From NCBI RefSeq assembly GCF_004682015.1, contig NZ_SMLM01000001.1, positions 1,488,001 to 1,552,000 of the forward strand: a DNA stretch of 64,000 nt, read 5' to 3'. Position numbers and translations under genes: made by a program. Of this stretch, positions 16,263-26,750 are shown piece by piece; position 1 is the stretch's first letter, and each line of letters begins with the position of its first letter. This DNA comes from Ramlibacter henchirensis (GTDB lineage Bacteria; Pseudomonadota; Gammaproteobacteria; Burkholderiales; Burkholderiaceae_C). The notes under the pieces were generated by a model that was given only the letters and a program-made list of their open reading frames with translations, ran no database searches and was not told where the DNA came from.

Positions 16263-16756
16263 CAGGCGACCTTGAAGCTGAAGCGGCCCTGCGCGTCGCG
16301 CGCCAGTTCCAGCGATTGGGTGTCGGGCAGGCTCACGCGCGCCGCGGCGTAATCGGCCTGCACCGGCAGCTCGCGGCCGCCGCGGTCCACCAGCACGGCC
16401 AGCTTCACGCTCGCCGGACGGCCATAGTCGAACAGCTCGTTGAGCACGGCGCGGATGGTGCGGCCGGTGTAGAGCACGTCGTCCAGCAGCACGATGTGCG
16501 CGTCGTTCACGTCGAACGGCAGCTGGGTCTGCGCGCTCGAGGCGGACAGACCGCGCTGCGCGAAATCGTCGCGGTGCATCGACGAGGAGATGGTCCCGGC
16601 CTCGCCTGGCAGCTGCAGGTCCTGCTGCAGGCGCTGCGCGAGCCAGGCGCCGCCGGAGGTGATGCCGACCAGGCGGCCATCGGCGCCACGCAGCGCGGGC
16701 ACGCCGCGAAGCAGCTCGCGGTACAGCGCTTCGGCGTCGAGCCGCAGTTCGCTCAT
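16262..16756 (-). CDS. pyrR: PyrR: uracil phosphoribosyltransferase / pyr regulator
   Basis: The 164-residue protein has the PRPP-binding loop [20 protein letters not shown] and the N-terminal [20 protein letters not shown] typical of PyrR. In Gram-positives PyrR attenuates pyr transcription and also has uracil phosphoribosyltransferase activity; in proteobacteria its regulatory role is less clear. I see no obvious leader attenuator in front of pyrB because the genes overlap. The start overlaps the stop of ruvX (ATGA). Confidence 0.95.
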   Translation of the reverse strand: MSELRLDAEALYRELLRGVPALRGADGRLVGITSGGAWLAQRLQQDLQLPGEAGTISSSMHRDDFAQRGLSASSAQTQLPFDVNDAHIVLLDDVLYTGRTIRAVLNELFDYGRPASVKLAVLVDRGGRELPVQADYAAARVSLPDTQSLELARDAQGRFSFKVA

Positions 16757-17169
16757 TCCAAACTCCTCAGGAATTGTTCCAGGATGACGCAGGCCGCGCC
16801 GGCGTCGGCATCCGCCGCGCCGCCGGCCAGCGCCTCGGTGGTGCTGTAGCGCTCATCCACCTCGTACACCGCCAGCTTGACGCGCGCGGCGAGCTGGCGG
16901 CCGAAGCGGCGGGCGCGTTCGGTATTTTCATGCGGCGCGCCGTCGGGATGGAAAGGCACGCCCACCACGAGCGCATGCGGCTGCCATTCGCGCACGCGCT
17001 GCTCCGCGGCGTCCAGCCGCGCGCGGCCTTCCGCGCGGATCGTGGGCTGCGGCGTCGCGGTGCGCAGCAGCCGGTTCCCCACGGCGACACCGGTGCGCCT
17101 GGCTCCGTAATCGAAAGCGAGAAAAGTGGTGAAGTGGCGGGGAACGTCGGGCGTGGCCGTGACGCTCAT
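16753..17169 (-). CDS. ruvX: RuvX/YqgF, putative pre-16S rRNA nuclease
   Basis: The 138-residue RNase H-fold protein starts [20 protein letters not shown]. It has the [13 protein letters not shown] strand with the first catalytic aspartate, the [10 protein letters not shown] loop and DERYSTTEA near the C-terminus. The family processes the 5' end of 16S rRNA and is also annotated as a Holliday junction resolvase. I chose the ATG at 17169, which overlaps the stop of the upstream gene by four bases. Confidence 0.95.
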   Translation of the reverse strand: MSVTATPDVPRHFTTFLAFDYGARRTGVAVGNRLLRTATPQPTIRAEGRARLDAAEQRVREWQPHALVVGVPFHPDGAPHENTERARRFGRQLAARVKLAVYEVDERYSTTEALAGGAADADAGAACVILEQFLRSLE

Positions 17170-17768
17170 GCGTGCCCGGCGTCCGGCGAGAGCATCCACG
17201 CCTGCAGGCCCAGCAGCGACAGCGCCTTGTCATAGCGCTGCTCCACCGGCGTGTCGAAGATCACCTGCGGGTCGGCTTCCACGGTGAGCCAGCTGTTCTC
17301 GGCCAGCTCCGATTCGAGCTGCCCCTCGCCCCACGCGGAGTAGCCGAGCGAGACCAGCACCTTGCGTGGGCCGGCGCCCGTGGACAAGGCTTCGAGGACG
17401 TCCTTGGAGGTGGTCATCTCCAGGCCGCCGGGAATGGTCATGGTGGAAGCGTAGACCGGCTCGTCGGGCTTGGCTTCGCCGCCGGCGATCACGGCCTCGT
17501 GCAGCACGAAACCGCGCTCGGTCTGCACCGGGCCTCCGTGGAACACGGGCGCACCGGCGAGGTCATCGCGATCGAGCGGAAGATCGACCTTCTCGAACAG
17601 GTTCTTCAGCTTGATGTCGCTGGGCTTGTTGATCACGAGGCCCAACGCGCCGCGGGAGCTGTGTTCGCACAGGTAAACGACACTGCGCGCGAACGAAGCA
17701 TCCTCCAGTCCCGGCATCGCAATCAGGAAGTGATGCGTCAGGTTGATGGTGGATGGCTCGGCGGGCAT
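17166..17768 (-). CDS. YqgE/AlgH family protein (UPF0301)
   Basis: This is a 200-residue soluble protein with the typical INLTHHFLIAMPGLEDASFA start, GALGLVINKP, PVFHGGPVQTERGFVLH and SLGYSAWGEGQLESELAENS blocks. The family is linked to alginate regulation in Pseudomonas, but its molecular role is not established. It heads the yqgE-ruvX-pyrR-pyrB-pyrC' operon, where every early junction is an overlap. Confidence 0.95.
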   Translation of the reverse strand: MPAEPSTINLTHHFLIAMPGLEDASFARSVVYLCEHSSRGALGLVINKPSDIKLKNLFEKVDLPLDRDDLAGAPVFHGGPVQTERGFVLHEAVIAGGEAKPDEPVYASTMTIPGGLEMTTSKDVLEALSTGAGPRKVLVSLGYSAWGEGQLESELAENSWLTVEADPQVIFDTPVEQRYDKALSLLGLQAWMLSPDAGHA

Positions 17769-17790
17769 GGCGAAATTTTAACGAAGACGA

Positions 17791-17944
17791 ATGGACAAGC
17801 CGTATCCCGCCGGTTTGGTGTGGTTTCGCCGGGACCTGCTGCCGCGCCGCGACAGGTCGGGTTGAGTTCATCCGTGAGTCGCTGGTGCAGCTCGACGAGG
17901 GGCGCCGCGGCGGGCGCCGGCAACCGACGCTGCTCAGGCCGTGA
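17791..17944 (+). pseudogene. phrB: Remnant of a deoxyribodipyrimidine photolyase gene
   Basis: An ATG at 17791 opens MDKPYPAGLVWFRRDL, and LVWFRRDL is the N-terminal signature of DNA photolyases. The frame then jumps to LPRRDR, and after one extra T near 17857 continues as RVEFIRESLVQLDE. That second block is what photolyases carry about 30 residues later (LPRxDRRVEFIxESLxxLD). So an internal deletion, a one-base insertion and loss of everything after about residue 75 have destroyed the gene. The fragment is divergent from yqgE and ends against the chpA stop codon. Confidence 0.78.
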
Positions 17945-20900
17945 CGGCGGCGGCGCAGTAGTGCTTGACCAGGCTCAGCAGCTCTTCTTCGGAGTACGGC
18001 TTGCCCAGGTAGTGGTTGACGCCCAGCTCGCGCGCATGTTCGCGGTGCTTTTCCGCGATGCGCGAGGTGATCATCACGATCGGCAGCTGGGCCCAGCGCT
18101 GGTCGGCGCGGATGTTGCGCGCCAGGTCGAAGCCGTCCATGCGCGGCATCTCGATGTCCGACAGCACCACGGCCGGCTTCTCTTCTGCGAGGCGCTCCAG
18201 CGCCTGCAGGCCGTCGGCCGCGAGCGAGACCCGATAGCCCTCTCGCTGCAGCAGGCGCTGCGTGACGCGGCGAACGGTGATGGAGTCGTCCACCACCAGC
18301 ACCAGCGGGATCTGCGGCGGAGCGGGCGCGGCATCCGGCACGGCGGGCTTGCCGACCTGCTCCAGCATCTCCGGCTGCGCACGGTCGGCGCTGAGCATGC
18401 GGGCCCGCTCGCCGTACACGGCGGACAGCGCCACCGGGTTGTAGATCAGGACCACCGCGCCCGATGCCAGCACCGTCATCCCGGCCAGGCCGGGCAGGCG
18501 GGCCAGCTGAGGGCCGAGGTTCTTCACCACCACTTCCTGGTTGCCCAGCACTTCATCCACGTGCACGGCCACGCGCTGGTTCGCGCTGCGGAAGATCACG
18601 ACCGGCAGCGTCTTGGACTGCGGCTCGGCGCTGCGCTGCGAGGACTGCAGCAGCGCGCCCGACCAGAAGAACGGGATGCGCTCGCTTCCGAAGTCGAAGC
18701 TGCCGCTGTTGTAGGCCTGCTGGACTTCCTTCGCGGCCGCGCGGCGCACGATTTCGATCAGGTTGGCCGGCACGCCGATGCTCAGGCTGCCGCTGCGAAT
18801 CATCACGACCTGCGTCACCGCGGTGGTCAGCGGAAGGACCAGCTTGAAGCTGGTGCCGCGGCCGGGTTCGGTGCTGGTCTCGATGCGGCCGCCGAGGGCG
18901 TTGACCTCGGAGCGCACCACGTCCATGCCGATGCCCCGGCCCGCGAGCTCGGTGACCTGCGCCGCGGTGGAGAAGCCGGGCATGAAGATCAGGTTGGCCG
19001 CGTCGGCATCGCTGATCTGCTGGTCGGGCCTCACGAGGCCCTGCTGCACGGCCTTTTCGCGGATGCGGGCGAGGTTGAGGCCGGCGCCGTCGTCGCGGAA
19101 TTCGACGGAGACGTCGTTGCCTTCCTGGCGCACGTCGATGAGGATCGTGCCCGTCGGGTCCTTGCCCGCTGCCTGGCGCACCGACACGTCCTCGATGCCG
19201 TGCGCCACACAGTTGCGCAGGAGGTGCTCGAACGCCGCCGTCATACGATCCAGCACGCCGCGGTCGATTTCGATGGAGCCGCCGGTGATGTCCAGCTTCA
19301 CCTGCTTGGCCGTTTCCTTGGACGCCAGGCGCACCACGCGGTAGAGGCGGTCGGCGATGCCTTCGAACTCCACCATGCGGGTGCGCAGCAGGTCGCGCTG
19401 CAGCTCGCGCGTCTGGCGCGCCTGGGCGATCAGGTCGTCTTCGGTGGCTTCCACCGTGCGCTGCAGGTTGCGCTGCACCGTGGCCACGTCGTTCACCGAC
19501 TCGGCCATCATGCGGGTGAGTTCCTGCACTCGGGTGAAGCGGTCGAACTCGAGCGGGTCGAAGCCGGCCGCAGAATCCTTGGCCTGCGCGAGGCGCGATT
19601 GCATCTGCGACTCGGCCTGCAGTTCGATGTCGCGCAATTGGGTGCGCAGGCGGTCCAGGTTGCCGGTGAGGTCGTTGAGCGATCCACGCAGGTTGCGCAG
19701 CTCGTTCTCAAGGCGCGAGCGGGTGATCATCACCTCGCCGGCCTGGTTCATCAGGCGTTCCAGCAGTTGCGAGCGCACCCGCACCGCCTGGTTGTTGGCC
19801 GCGCGTTGCGGCACCAGCGGCATCGCGGTGAGGGGCGCCGCGAGCACGGCTCGGGCCGGCGCGGGCTGCGTGGAGGCGGCCGGCTGAGGAGCCGGTTGCA
19901 GCGGCACGGGCTGCTGCGGGGCGATGGAGGCTGCGGGTTCCGCAGCGGGCGTTTGCACCGGCGCGGAGGCGGGCTCCGGCTCGGGCTGGGCCGCGCGGTC
20001 GCGCAGCGCATCGAACGCGGTCTGCAGGTTGTCGAAGCGCTGCAGCAGCGGCTCGAGCTGCGCCGCGGGCGTTTCAGCCGGCAGGCCCTCGATGGCCGAC
20101 TCCATGCGGTGCGCCATTTCGCCGAGGCGCAAGGCGCCGGCCAGGCGCGCGCTGCCCTTGAGCGTGTGCAGCGCGCGCAGCACCTCGTCGCGGCCATCCC
20201 GGTGGCCATGCTGCGCCCACTGGCGCAGGCCGGCGCCAAGCTTGGGCAGCAGGTCGACGGCCTCTTCCTCGAAGATCGGGAACAGGTCGGGGTCGATCGC
20301 ATCGACCACGTCGATGTCGTCATCGCCCGAGAGGCGGTTGCCTTGCGCAGCGGTAGCGGTGTCGGCGGGTCCGGACGGCAGCGGGCCGAATTGCACGAAC
20401 TGCGTTGCGGGACGTGCGATCGGGCGGGCCGGGGCAACGGGCGCCTGGACCTGGTCCGCATCGGGGAACTCCATCGCGTCGAGGTCGCCCGCGCCGCTGT
20501 CGCGCAGTTCGGCGCGCCTGGGCAGCTGCAGCTGCTCCAGCGCGGCGAGCGACTGGGTCACGCGCGGGTCCGGATCCTTCAGGAAGCCGGCGGCGAACTG
20601 GTGCAGCAGGCGGCGGATCTCCTCCGCCGCCTCGACGAAGGCCCGGCCGTGCTGCGGCGTGCCCCAGGCCAGCGTCTGCGCGTGCTGCAGGGAGCTTTCC
20701 AGCGCACGGGCGATGTCGGACAGGGTGTGGAAGCCGACCGTGGCCGAGCTGCCCGCGAGCGCGTGCGCCAGGCCGACGGCGGTATCGGACACCGGCTCCT
20801 TGAGCTCCAGCGCCCACTCGGCCAGCTCCTGCGAGAGGCGCCGCGACCACTCGTCCGCTTCGTTCAGGTAGACGTTGTAGAGCGGGATGCCGATGCGCAG

Positions 20901-23858
20901 GCCGCCGATCACCTTGGTCTGGTCGTCGGCCGGGAATTGCGAGATGGGCGGCTCTTCGACAGATGCGGACTCGGCCGGTTCGCGCTGCGACAGCGTGCTC
21001 AGGCTTCCGAAATCGATGGAAGCGATCTCGGGCGGCAGCGTCAGGGGCGCCGGCGTTTGCGGCTTGGCGGCTGCATCGAGTTCGGCCGCGAAGTCCACCG
21101 GCAGTTCTTCCAGCGGGATCTCTTCCGGCGCCGCAGCCTGGCCGCGCAGGACATGCGTGTTGCCGAAAGCCTCGACGGTGTCGGGGGCGGGAGCAGCTTC
21201 GGCCGTCAAGCTGAGGTCCATGCCCGCGAGCGGGTCTGCTTCGAGCGGCGCTGGCGCTTGGGGCTCGCTGGCCGCCGCAGCAGGTTGCGTGAACTCGAAG
21301 TCGAAAGAGGGCGCGGGGTCGGGGCGTTCCAGCGCGGGCTCAAGCGCGGACGGCTTGAGCTCGACGCTCAGCGAGATGACCTCCACTTCGGCCGGCGGCA
21401 CCAGGTCGTCCGCATCGTCGGGAAGCACCGTGGGAGCGAAGTCGACGTCCAGCGCCTCGGCGGGATCGGATGCTTCAGCGGTCTGGGCTGCGGCGCCCGG
21501 GAACTGGAACGCGACGCGCCGGCCTTCCATGCGAAGCGTATCGGCCGGGCCGCGGAACATGCCCGCCTTCCAGGCTGCGTCGGAACCGGCGGCGATGTCC
21601 TCGATCCAGCGGTCGAAGCCACGCAAGGCGTCGCTGGAAAGTGCGCGCAGGTCGTCCGAGGCGGGCTTCTGGTCTGCGAGCCAGGTGTTGAGCACCTGCT
21701 CCATCGCCCAGCCGGCTTCGCCGAATTCGTTCAGCCCCACCATGCGGGAACTGCCCTTGAGCGTGTGGAAGGCGCGGCGCAGCGTGGTGAGTTCGGAGAC
21801 GTCGCCCGGCTGCGCGGCGAGCGCCTCGAGCGCCCCCAGTCCATTGCCCACGACCTCGCGCGCTTCCTCCAGGAAGATCTCGCGCAGCTCGGCGTCTTCT
21901 TCGCCGGGCGATGCGGCTGCGGAAGGCGCAGGAATAGGTGCCGCAGCCGTCGAAGCCACAGGAGCGGCTTCGGGCGCCTTGGGCGCAGCCGGGACGACTT
22001 CCAGCGACGGCGGCACCGCGGCTTGCGTTACGGGCGCGGCCATCACGGGCGCTTCCTGAGCGGCCGGCTGCGCCTTCGGGCCGAACCCCGGCCTCTCCGT
22101 CTCGTGCCGGCCCATCAGGGGCCGCAGCTCGCCCTGCGCGTCGTCGAAGATGAACAGCTTCTTCGCCAGCGCGGGCTGGTAGTTCAGCATGTCGATCAGG
22201 AAACCGAGCGCGCCGAGGTTGTTGCCCAGCCTGTCGAACGTCACGCGGCGGCGCTCGTCGTCTTCGTCGAAGTCGCCGATCAGGACCTGCTCGACCGTCT
22301 CGCGCATGCGGGCGACCGCATGCGTGGCGTGGTCCAGGCCCAGCACGGACAGCACGCCGCGCATCTGCAGCAGGTGCGTGGGCGCGTTCTTCAGCGGCTC
22401 CTTCTCCTGCGGGTCGCGGAAGAAGGCGTCCAGCAGCTTCTCGAGTTCGCCGAGCGTGCCGCGCAGTTCGCCGACCACGCTGCCCATGGTCTGGCGATCG
22501 CTGACGCGCCGGTACAGCTCCTCCATCCAGGGCTCCAGCGCCTCGGCGTGACCACCCTGGCGCACGCGTTCGAGCCGCTCCGCCAGGCGCGCCGTCCTCG
22601 TTGCGAGCTTGGAATCGCTCGGGTCCAGGTCCTGAAAGGCCGCCTCCAGGTAGAGCACGGCCGTCGCCACTTCCATGGCGACCTCGGCGCGCGGCGGCTG
22701 CGCCAGGCGGACCACGCCGTCGATGGTGGCCACCAGGCTTTGCGCCAGAGGGGCGCTCGGTGCATGCAGCTTGGTGAGCGAATCGGCGATGTGGTGGAAC
22801 TGCTCGGAGACGGCCTTGAACTTGGTGACGTCGCCGCCGGATGCCGCCGACCAGTTCTCCTTGGCCACCGCGATACGCTTGCGGGCCTGCGTGAGGAGAA
22901 CCGGATCGAAGCGGCCGTACTGCGACGTCGCGTAGTCGACCGGGGCGAAGCGCTGCAGCGAGTAAGCCGCGCGCACGGCGGCCAGCGCGGGACCGTCAGC
23001 CGGTTGCTTCGGCACCGCCTGCGCGCAGAAGAACAGCAGGTCCTGCGCCAGCCGGTCGGAAAGACCCGTGTCGCCCTTGGCCAGCGTCGCGTACTGCAGC
23101 AGCACGCGCGAAGCGGCGCGCTTGACGTAGACATCGGCCGGCAGCAGCCCGAGGGCCAGCGCCTCGAAGTAGCCGGCGCAGATCTTCCAGAAGATCCTGG
23201 GCTGGCGCGGCTCCTCGCCCGCGGCCAGCCCGAGGCTGCACTCGACGAGGTCCCGAGCCGCATTGGCGTCGGCGCTCTTGACCACGCGCAGCACCGCCTG
23301 GTCCATGCGGCCGCGCAGCGCGGGGTCATAGACCAGTGTCTGCTCCACAGCGGGCGTTTCCGCCTCGACCCAGCGCCAGTCGTACGGCCACAGGTCGGCG
23401 GGATGGATGCGGTCGCTGCCGGCCAGCTCCTGCACGTCCTTGTACTGGGGGAACAGCGAGACGGGCGACGCCGCCTTGCCCAGCAGGACGCCCTCGAGGT
23501 ATTCGGTGAGCGCGAAGCCCGCGCGTTCGACCTTCGACGCGGCCGGCTCGACGCAAAGCTCGGGCCGTTCGATGAACTTCTGCACCGACGCTTCCATCGC
23601 GCGCAGGATCAGCGCGGGCGCGCCCAGGCCGACCATCTCGAGTGCGCCCACGGCCTGGTGCAACTGCTGCCGCGCGATTCGCAGCTGGCCCGTGTCGACC
23701 GAGGCCATGTCCTGCCCGCGCGCCAGTCCCGCGTCGCGCACGAAGCGGCGCAGCGCCCCCGAAGCCGATTCGAGCGACTTGCGCAGCTCGTCCAGCACCC
23801 AGGCCAGCGGGCCCAGGTCATTGGTCGCCAGGTCGAGGTCGTTTTCGTGGGCTTGCAT
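17934..23858 (-). CDS. chpA: ChpA/PilL: hybrid CheA-type histidine kinase of the twitching-motility pathway
   Basis: This very large kinase has 1974 residues. The N-terminal ~600 residues are a FimL-like helical region. Phosphotransfer motifs follow: RAFHTLKGSSR (His698), GLAHALAGSSA (His1032) and RALHTLKGSAR (His1231), separated by Ala/Pro/Glu-rich linkers. Then come a CheA dimerisation/ATPase core (HLLRNCVAHGIED near 1550, AGRGIGMDVVRSEV), a CheW-like domain and a C-terminal receiver with phospho-acceptor Asp1901 (LSDIEMPRMDG). It receives signals from PilJ via PilI and phosphorylates PilG and PilH. P. aeruginosa ChpA has more Hpt-type domains, so this is a shorter version. Confidence 0.95.
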   Translation of the reverse strand: MQAHENDLDLATNDLGPLAWVLDELRKSLESASGALRRFVRDAGLARGQDMASVDTGQLRIARQQLHQAVGALEMVGLGAPALILRAMEASVQKFIERPELCVEPAASKVERAGFALTEYLEGVLLGKAASPVSLFPQYKDVQELAGSDRIHPADLWPYDWRWVEAETPAVEQTLVYDPALRGRMDQAVLRVVKSADANAARDLVECSLGLAAGEEPRQPRIFWKICAGYFEALALGLLPADVYVKRAASRVLLQYATLAKGDTGLSDRLAQDLLFFCAQAVPKQPADGPALAAVRAAYSLQRFAPVDYATSQYGRFDPVLLTQARKRIAVAKENWSAASGGDVTKFKAVSEQFHHIADSLTKLHAPSAPLAQSLVATIDGVVRLAQPPRAEVAMEVATAVLYLEAAFQDLDPSDSKLATRTARLAERLERVRQGGHAEALEPWMEELYRRVSDRQTMGSVVGELRGTLGELEKLLDAFFRDPQEKEPLKNAPTHLLQMRGVLSVLGLDHATHAVARMRETVEQVLIGDFDEDDERRRVTFDRLGNNLGALGFLIDMLNYQPALAKKLFIFDDAQGELRPLMGRHETERPGFGPKAQPAAQEAPVMAAPVTQAAVPPSLEVVPAAPKAPEAAPVASTAAAPIPAPSAAASPGEEDAELREIFLEEAREVVGNGLGALEALAAQPGDVSELTTLRRAFHTLKGSSRMVGLNEFGEAGWAMEQVLNTWLADQKPASDDLRALSSDALRGFDRWIEDIAAGSDAAWKAGMFRGPADTLRMEGRRVAFQFPGAAAQTAEASDPAEALDVDFAPTVLPDDADDLVPPAEVEVISLSVELKPSALEPALERPDPAPSFDFEFTQPAAAASEPQAPAPLEADPLAGMDLSLTAEAAPAPDTVEAFGNTHVLRGQAAAPEEIPLEELPVDFAAELDAAAKPQTPAPLTLPPEIASIDFGSLSTLSQREPAESASVEEPPISQFPADDQTKVIGGLRIGIPLYNVYLNEADEWSRRLSQELAEWALELKEPVSDTAVGLAHALAGSSATVGFHTLSDIARALESSLQHAQTLAWGTPQHGRAFVEAAEEIRRLLHQFAAGFLKDPDPRVTQSLAALEQLQLPRRAELRDSGAGDLDAMEFPDADQVQAPVAPARPIARPATQFVQFGPLPSGPADTATAAQGNRLSGDDDIDVVDAIDPDLFPIFEEEAVDLLPKLGAGLRQWAQHGHRDGRDEVLRALHTLKGSARLAGALRLGEMAHRMESAIEGLPAETPAAQLEPLLQRFDNLQTAFDALRDRAAQPEPEPASAPVQTPAAEPAASIAPQQPVPLQPAPQPAASTQPAPARAVLAAPLTAMPLVPQRAANNQAVRVRSQLLERLMNQAGEVMITRSRLENELRNLRGSLNDLTGNLDRLRTQLRDIELQAESQMQSRLAQAKDSAAGFDPLEFDRFTRVQELTRMMAESVNDVATVQRNLQRTVEATEDDLIAQARQTRELQRDLLRTRMVEFEGIADRLYRVVRLASKETAKQVKLDITGGSIEIDRGVLDRMTAAFEHLLRNCVAHGIEDVSVRQAAGKDPTGTILIDVRQEGNDVSVEFRDDGAGLNLARIREKAVQQGLVRPDQQISDADAANLIFMPGFSTAAQVTELAGRGIGMDVVRSEVNALGGRIETSTEPGRGTSFKLVLPLTTAVTQVVMIRSGSLSIGVPANLIEIVRRAAAKEVQQAYNSGSFDFGSERIPFFWSGALLQSSQRSAEPQSKTLPVVIFRSANQRVAVHVDEVLGNQEVVVKNLGPQLARLPGLAGMTVLASGAVVLIYNPVALSAVYGERARMLSADRAQPEMLEQVGKPAVPDAAPAPPQIPLVLVVDDSITVRRVTQRLLQREGYRVSLAADGLQALERLAEEKPAVVLSDIEMPRMDGFDLARNIRADQRWAQLPIVMITSRIAEKHREHARELGVNHYLGKPYSEEELLSLVKHYCAAAVTA

Positions 23859-23903
23859 GGAAGAACTCTGGCTCTGGCGGAAGGGCGGTGCGGGTGAGGC
23901 GCG

Positions 23904-26177
23904 TCAGGCGATCTTGAATCGGGACACCGACTGCCGCAGCTCCTCGGCCATCCGCGACAGCTCCCGCACCTGCTGGGCCGTCGAGCGCGTGCCCTCGCCG
24001 GTCTGCTCCGTCACCGCGAAGATGTGCTGGATGTTGCCGGCCACCACGTTGGCCGACTCGGCCTCCCGGGCGGCGGTGCTGGAGATCTGTTCGATCAGCT
24101 CCGCGAGGCGGCGGGACACCTGGTCGATCTCGGTGAGCGCAGTGCCCGCGTTGTCGGACAGCTTGGCCCCTTCCACCACGCCCTGCGTCGAGCGCTCCAT
24201 GGCGGCCACCGCGTCCTGCGTGTCGGTCTGAATCGCCTTCACCAGCGCCGAGATCTGGCGCGTGGCGTCGGCCGAGCGTTCGGCCAGGCGCTGCACTTCC
24301 TCGGCCACCACCGAGAAGCCTCGGCCGGCTTCACCGGCGGACGCCGCCTGGATGGCGGCGTTCAGGGCCAGCACGTTGGTCTGTTCGGTAATGTCGGAGA
24401 TCAGCTCGGTGATTTCGCCGATCTCCTGCGACGACTCGCCCAGCCGCTTGATCCGCTTGGAGGTTTCCTGGATCTGGTCGCGGATGGCGTTCATGCCGCC
24501 GATGGCGTTCTGCACCGCCTGCAGGCCGGACTCGGCGGCCATCAGCGACTGGCGCGCCACCTGGGCCGATTCCTGCGCCTGGCCGGACACCTGGTTGATC
24601 CGGGACGCCATGTCCAGCACAGACTGGCCGGTTTCGCGGATCTCCCGCAGCTGCTCGGTGGACGCGGCCAGCAGCTCGGTGGACGTGCTTTCCACCTGCG
24701 CCGTCGTCTGCGCCACGCGGGTCGCCGTGTTCTGCACGTTGCCCACCAGCTGCCGCAGTTCTTCCACCGTGTAGTTCACCGAGTCGGCGATGGCGCCGGT
24801 GATGTCCTCGGTCACGGTGGCTTCCTGCGTGAGGTCGCCTTCGGCCACCGTCTGCAGTTCGTTCATCAGCCGCAGAATGGCCGCCTGGTTGGCGTCGTTG
24901 ACGCGCTTGGCTTCCTGCTCCTGGCGCTCGGCTTCCTGCCGCTGCGATTCGGCCACTTCCTGGCGCTTGCGGCTGTCCTGCAGCTGCACGTACGCGAGGC
25001 CGATCGAGCAGATGATGGCGAACAGCGCGGCCACCGCCAGCGCGATGAAGGCGCCCAGGCCCAGGCCCGTCTGCAGCGACAGCTTGTTCTGCAGTTCTTC
25101 CAGCGCGCGGCGCAGCGGCTCGGAGTCGGCGATGATGCCGGCCTGCGCTTCACGGGCGGACACCAGGCCCTGCAGGTTGCCCAGGATGGCGCTGGCCTGC
25201 GTGCGCGTTTCTTCGTACACCTTGAGCAGCGATTGCAGCCGCTCGCGCGTCTGCGCATCCCGGGAGCCGGACAGGCGCAGCTCCGGGCTGCCTTCCAGCA
25301 GGCCCTGCGCGATCTCCTTGAAGGAGTTCAGGTCCTTGCCCAGCAGGAACACGGCTTCGGGCGAGAGGCCCTCGGTGGCCGTCATGAATTCGTTGGCCGA
25401 CTTGCCGATGCGCTGCGTCAGCATCACCAGCTGGCCGGCGGCGGAAATTTCCGCCGGCGACGCGTTCTGCTGCAGCTTGAGGGAGGAGACCGTCTCGGCC
25501 ACCTCCAGCAGGTCGGACGACTGGCGGTTGATGGTGCGCAGCGCCGCGCCCACCTGCGTCAGGATCTTCTGCTGGCCCATGACCAGCGAGGCATTGCGCT
25601 CGGCGCGTTCCATCAGCGGCACGATCTTGTCGATGTCCTCCTGGAATTCCACGGCCACCGGCGCGAGGCGCAGCACGTCGTCGCCGGCCTTCAGGCCGCG
25701 CACCGAGCGCGCCAGCACGCTGGCGCTGTCGCGCACTTCGTTGAACGCCTGGTTGCTGCCGACGAGGGCCTGCGTGACCGACTTCGCGAGGCGCTGAGAC
25801 TGCGTGAGCGATTCGCCCGTGTTGCGCACCTGCTGGGCGACCTTGTCGGCCTGGTTGACCGCGAACACCGCCACCGAACCCAGCACTGCCAGCGAGGCGG
25901 CGAGCGCCATGAACAGGATGCGCTGGTGCGCCACGATGCTGCGGCGGCCGAGGAAGGGCACGCTGACCCGCTCGCCCTGCGCCGCCATGCCGTCCAGCGT
26001 GTCGACGGTGTCGGGATCGGCCAGGCCCATCGCCGCGGTTCCCTCGTGGACCGACATCGGGTCCACCGTCGCCTCGGGCGAGCCCAGGCTGAGGTGGCCG
26101 TGGCTGGTGTTCTCGCCCGCGCCACCGGCGGACTTCTTCTTGGAGAACAGGTTCTTCAGTTGGTCGACGACGGACAT
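23904..26177 (-). CDS. pilJ: PilJ: type IV pilus methyl-accepting chemoreceptor
   Basis: The protein has 757 residues. A cytoplasmic N-tail precedes membrane helix 1 (about 88-110, [20 protein letters not shown]). A periplasmic region with two PilJ-type four-helix modules follows, then membrane helix 2 ([20 protein letters not shown]), a HAMP region and a long methyl-accepting signalling domain with the conserved hairpin tip ([20 protein letters not shown]). It senses pilus or surface signals for the Chp system. The gene lies between pilI and chpA in the operon. Confidence 0.95.
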   Translation of the reverse strand: MSVVDQLKNLFSKKKSAGGAGENTSHGHLSLGSPEATVDPMSVHEGTAAMGLADPDTVDTLDGMAAQGERVSVPFLGRRSIVAHQRILFMALAASLAVLGSVAVFAVNQADKVAQQVRNTGESLTQSQRLAKSVTQALVGSNQAFNEVRDSASVLARSVRGLKAGDDVLRLAPVAVEFQEDIDKIVPLMERAERNASLVMGQQKILTQVGAALRTINRQSSDLLEVAETVSSLKLQQNASPAEISAAGQLVMLTQRIGKSANEFMTATEGLSPEAVFLLGKDLNSFKEIAQGLLEGSPELRLSGSRDAQTRERLQSLLKVYEETRTQASAILGNLQGLVSAREAQAGIIADSEPLRRALEELQNKLSLQTGLGLGAFIALAVAALFAIICSIGLAYVQLQDSRKRQEVAESQRQEAERQEQEAKRVNDANQAAILRLMNELQTVAEGDLTQEATVTEDITGAIADSVNYTVEELRQLVGNVQNTATRVAQTTAQVESTSTELLAASTEQLREIRETGQSVLDMASRINQVSGQAQESAQVARQSLMAAESGLQAVQNAIGGMNAIRDQIQETSKRIKRLGESSQEIGEITELISDITEQTNVLALNAAIQAASAGEAGRGFSVVAEEVQRLAERSADATRQISALVKAIQTDTQDAVAAMERSTQGVVEGAKLSDNAGTALTEIDQVSRRLAELIEQISSTAAREAESANVVAGNIQHIFAVTEQTGEGTRSTAQQVRELSRMAEELRQSVSRFKIA

Positions 26178-26202
26178 GGTGCGGAGCCTTCCGGGGAGTG
26201 CT

Positions 26203-26733
26203 TCAAGCGCTGATGCTCAGGAACTGGGGTTGCTGGGAGAGCGCCTGCAGGTTGATTTCCTGCCAGTAGGCGCCGCCGGCGTCGGTGTAGCCGCTGCCGA
26301 AATAGGCCGGCGCGCCCTCGGGCGGCACGCTCGAGGAGGTGAAGGCATCGAGGTTGCGCAGGCCTGCCAGGCGGTCGATCAGGAGCGCGCAATTGACCTC
26401 GAGCGCCGCGTTCAGCGCCACCAGTCGCGACTCGGCGCGGCCGGCATCGCTGCGGGCGACGGGCGCGCGGCCGGTCACGAAGCCGCCCAGGTCGGCCACC
26501 CCGTAGAGGCCGCCCCGCAGGTTCGCCACGCCCAGGAACCACTTCTGGGTGTAGGGCACCGGCTGCGGGCTGGCGTACGGGAAGATCTCCCCCGATTGCG
26601 CGAGGGGGAAGAGGTAGCGGGAGCCCGCCGCCTCGACGGCCAGCCACGAGGCCTGGACGCCCTCGGCGCGCGCCGCCTGGAGCCGGTTGGCCAGGCGGGT
26701 CTGGAGTTCGCGCAGGGCTTCGCGGTTGGCCAT
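26203..26733 (-). CDS. pilI: PilI: CheW-like adaptor
   Basis: This 176-residue single CheW domain ([53 protein letters not shown]) couples the PilJ receptor to the ChpA kinase. Length and gene order (pilG-pilH-pilI-pilJ-chpA) match the P. aeruginosa pilus chemosensory cluster. Confidence 0.95.
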   Translation of the reverse strand: MANREALRELQTRLANRLQAARAEGVQASWLAVEAAGSRYLFPLAQSGEIFPYASPQPVPYTQKWFLGVANLRGGLYGVADLGGFVTGRAPVARSDAGRAESRLVALNAALEVNCALLIDRLAGLRNLDAFTSSSVPPEGAPAYFGSGYTDAGGAYWQEINLQALSQQPQFLSISA

Positions 26734-26750
26734 CGTCGCTGCCGGGCCTT

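Noticed and set aside
17172..23897. A 2241-codon open frame on the plus strand opposite chpA
   Set aside because: It is the antisense shadow of chpA and its neighbours. The translation is His/Arg/Gly-rich with no domain, as expected from high-GC coding DNA read backwards.
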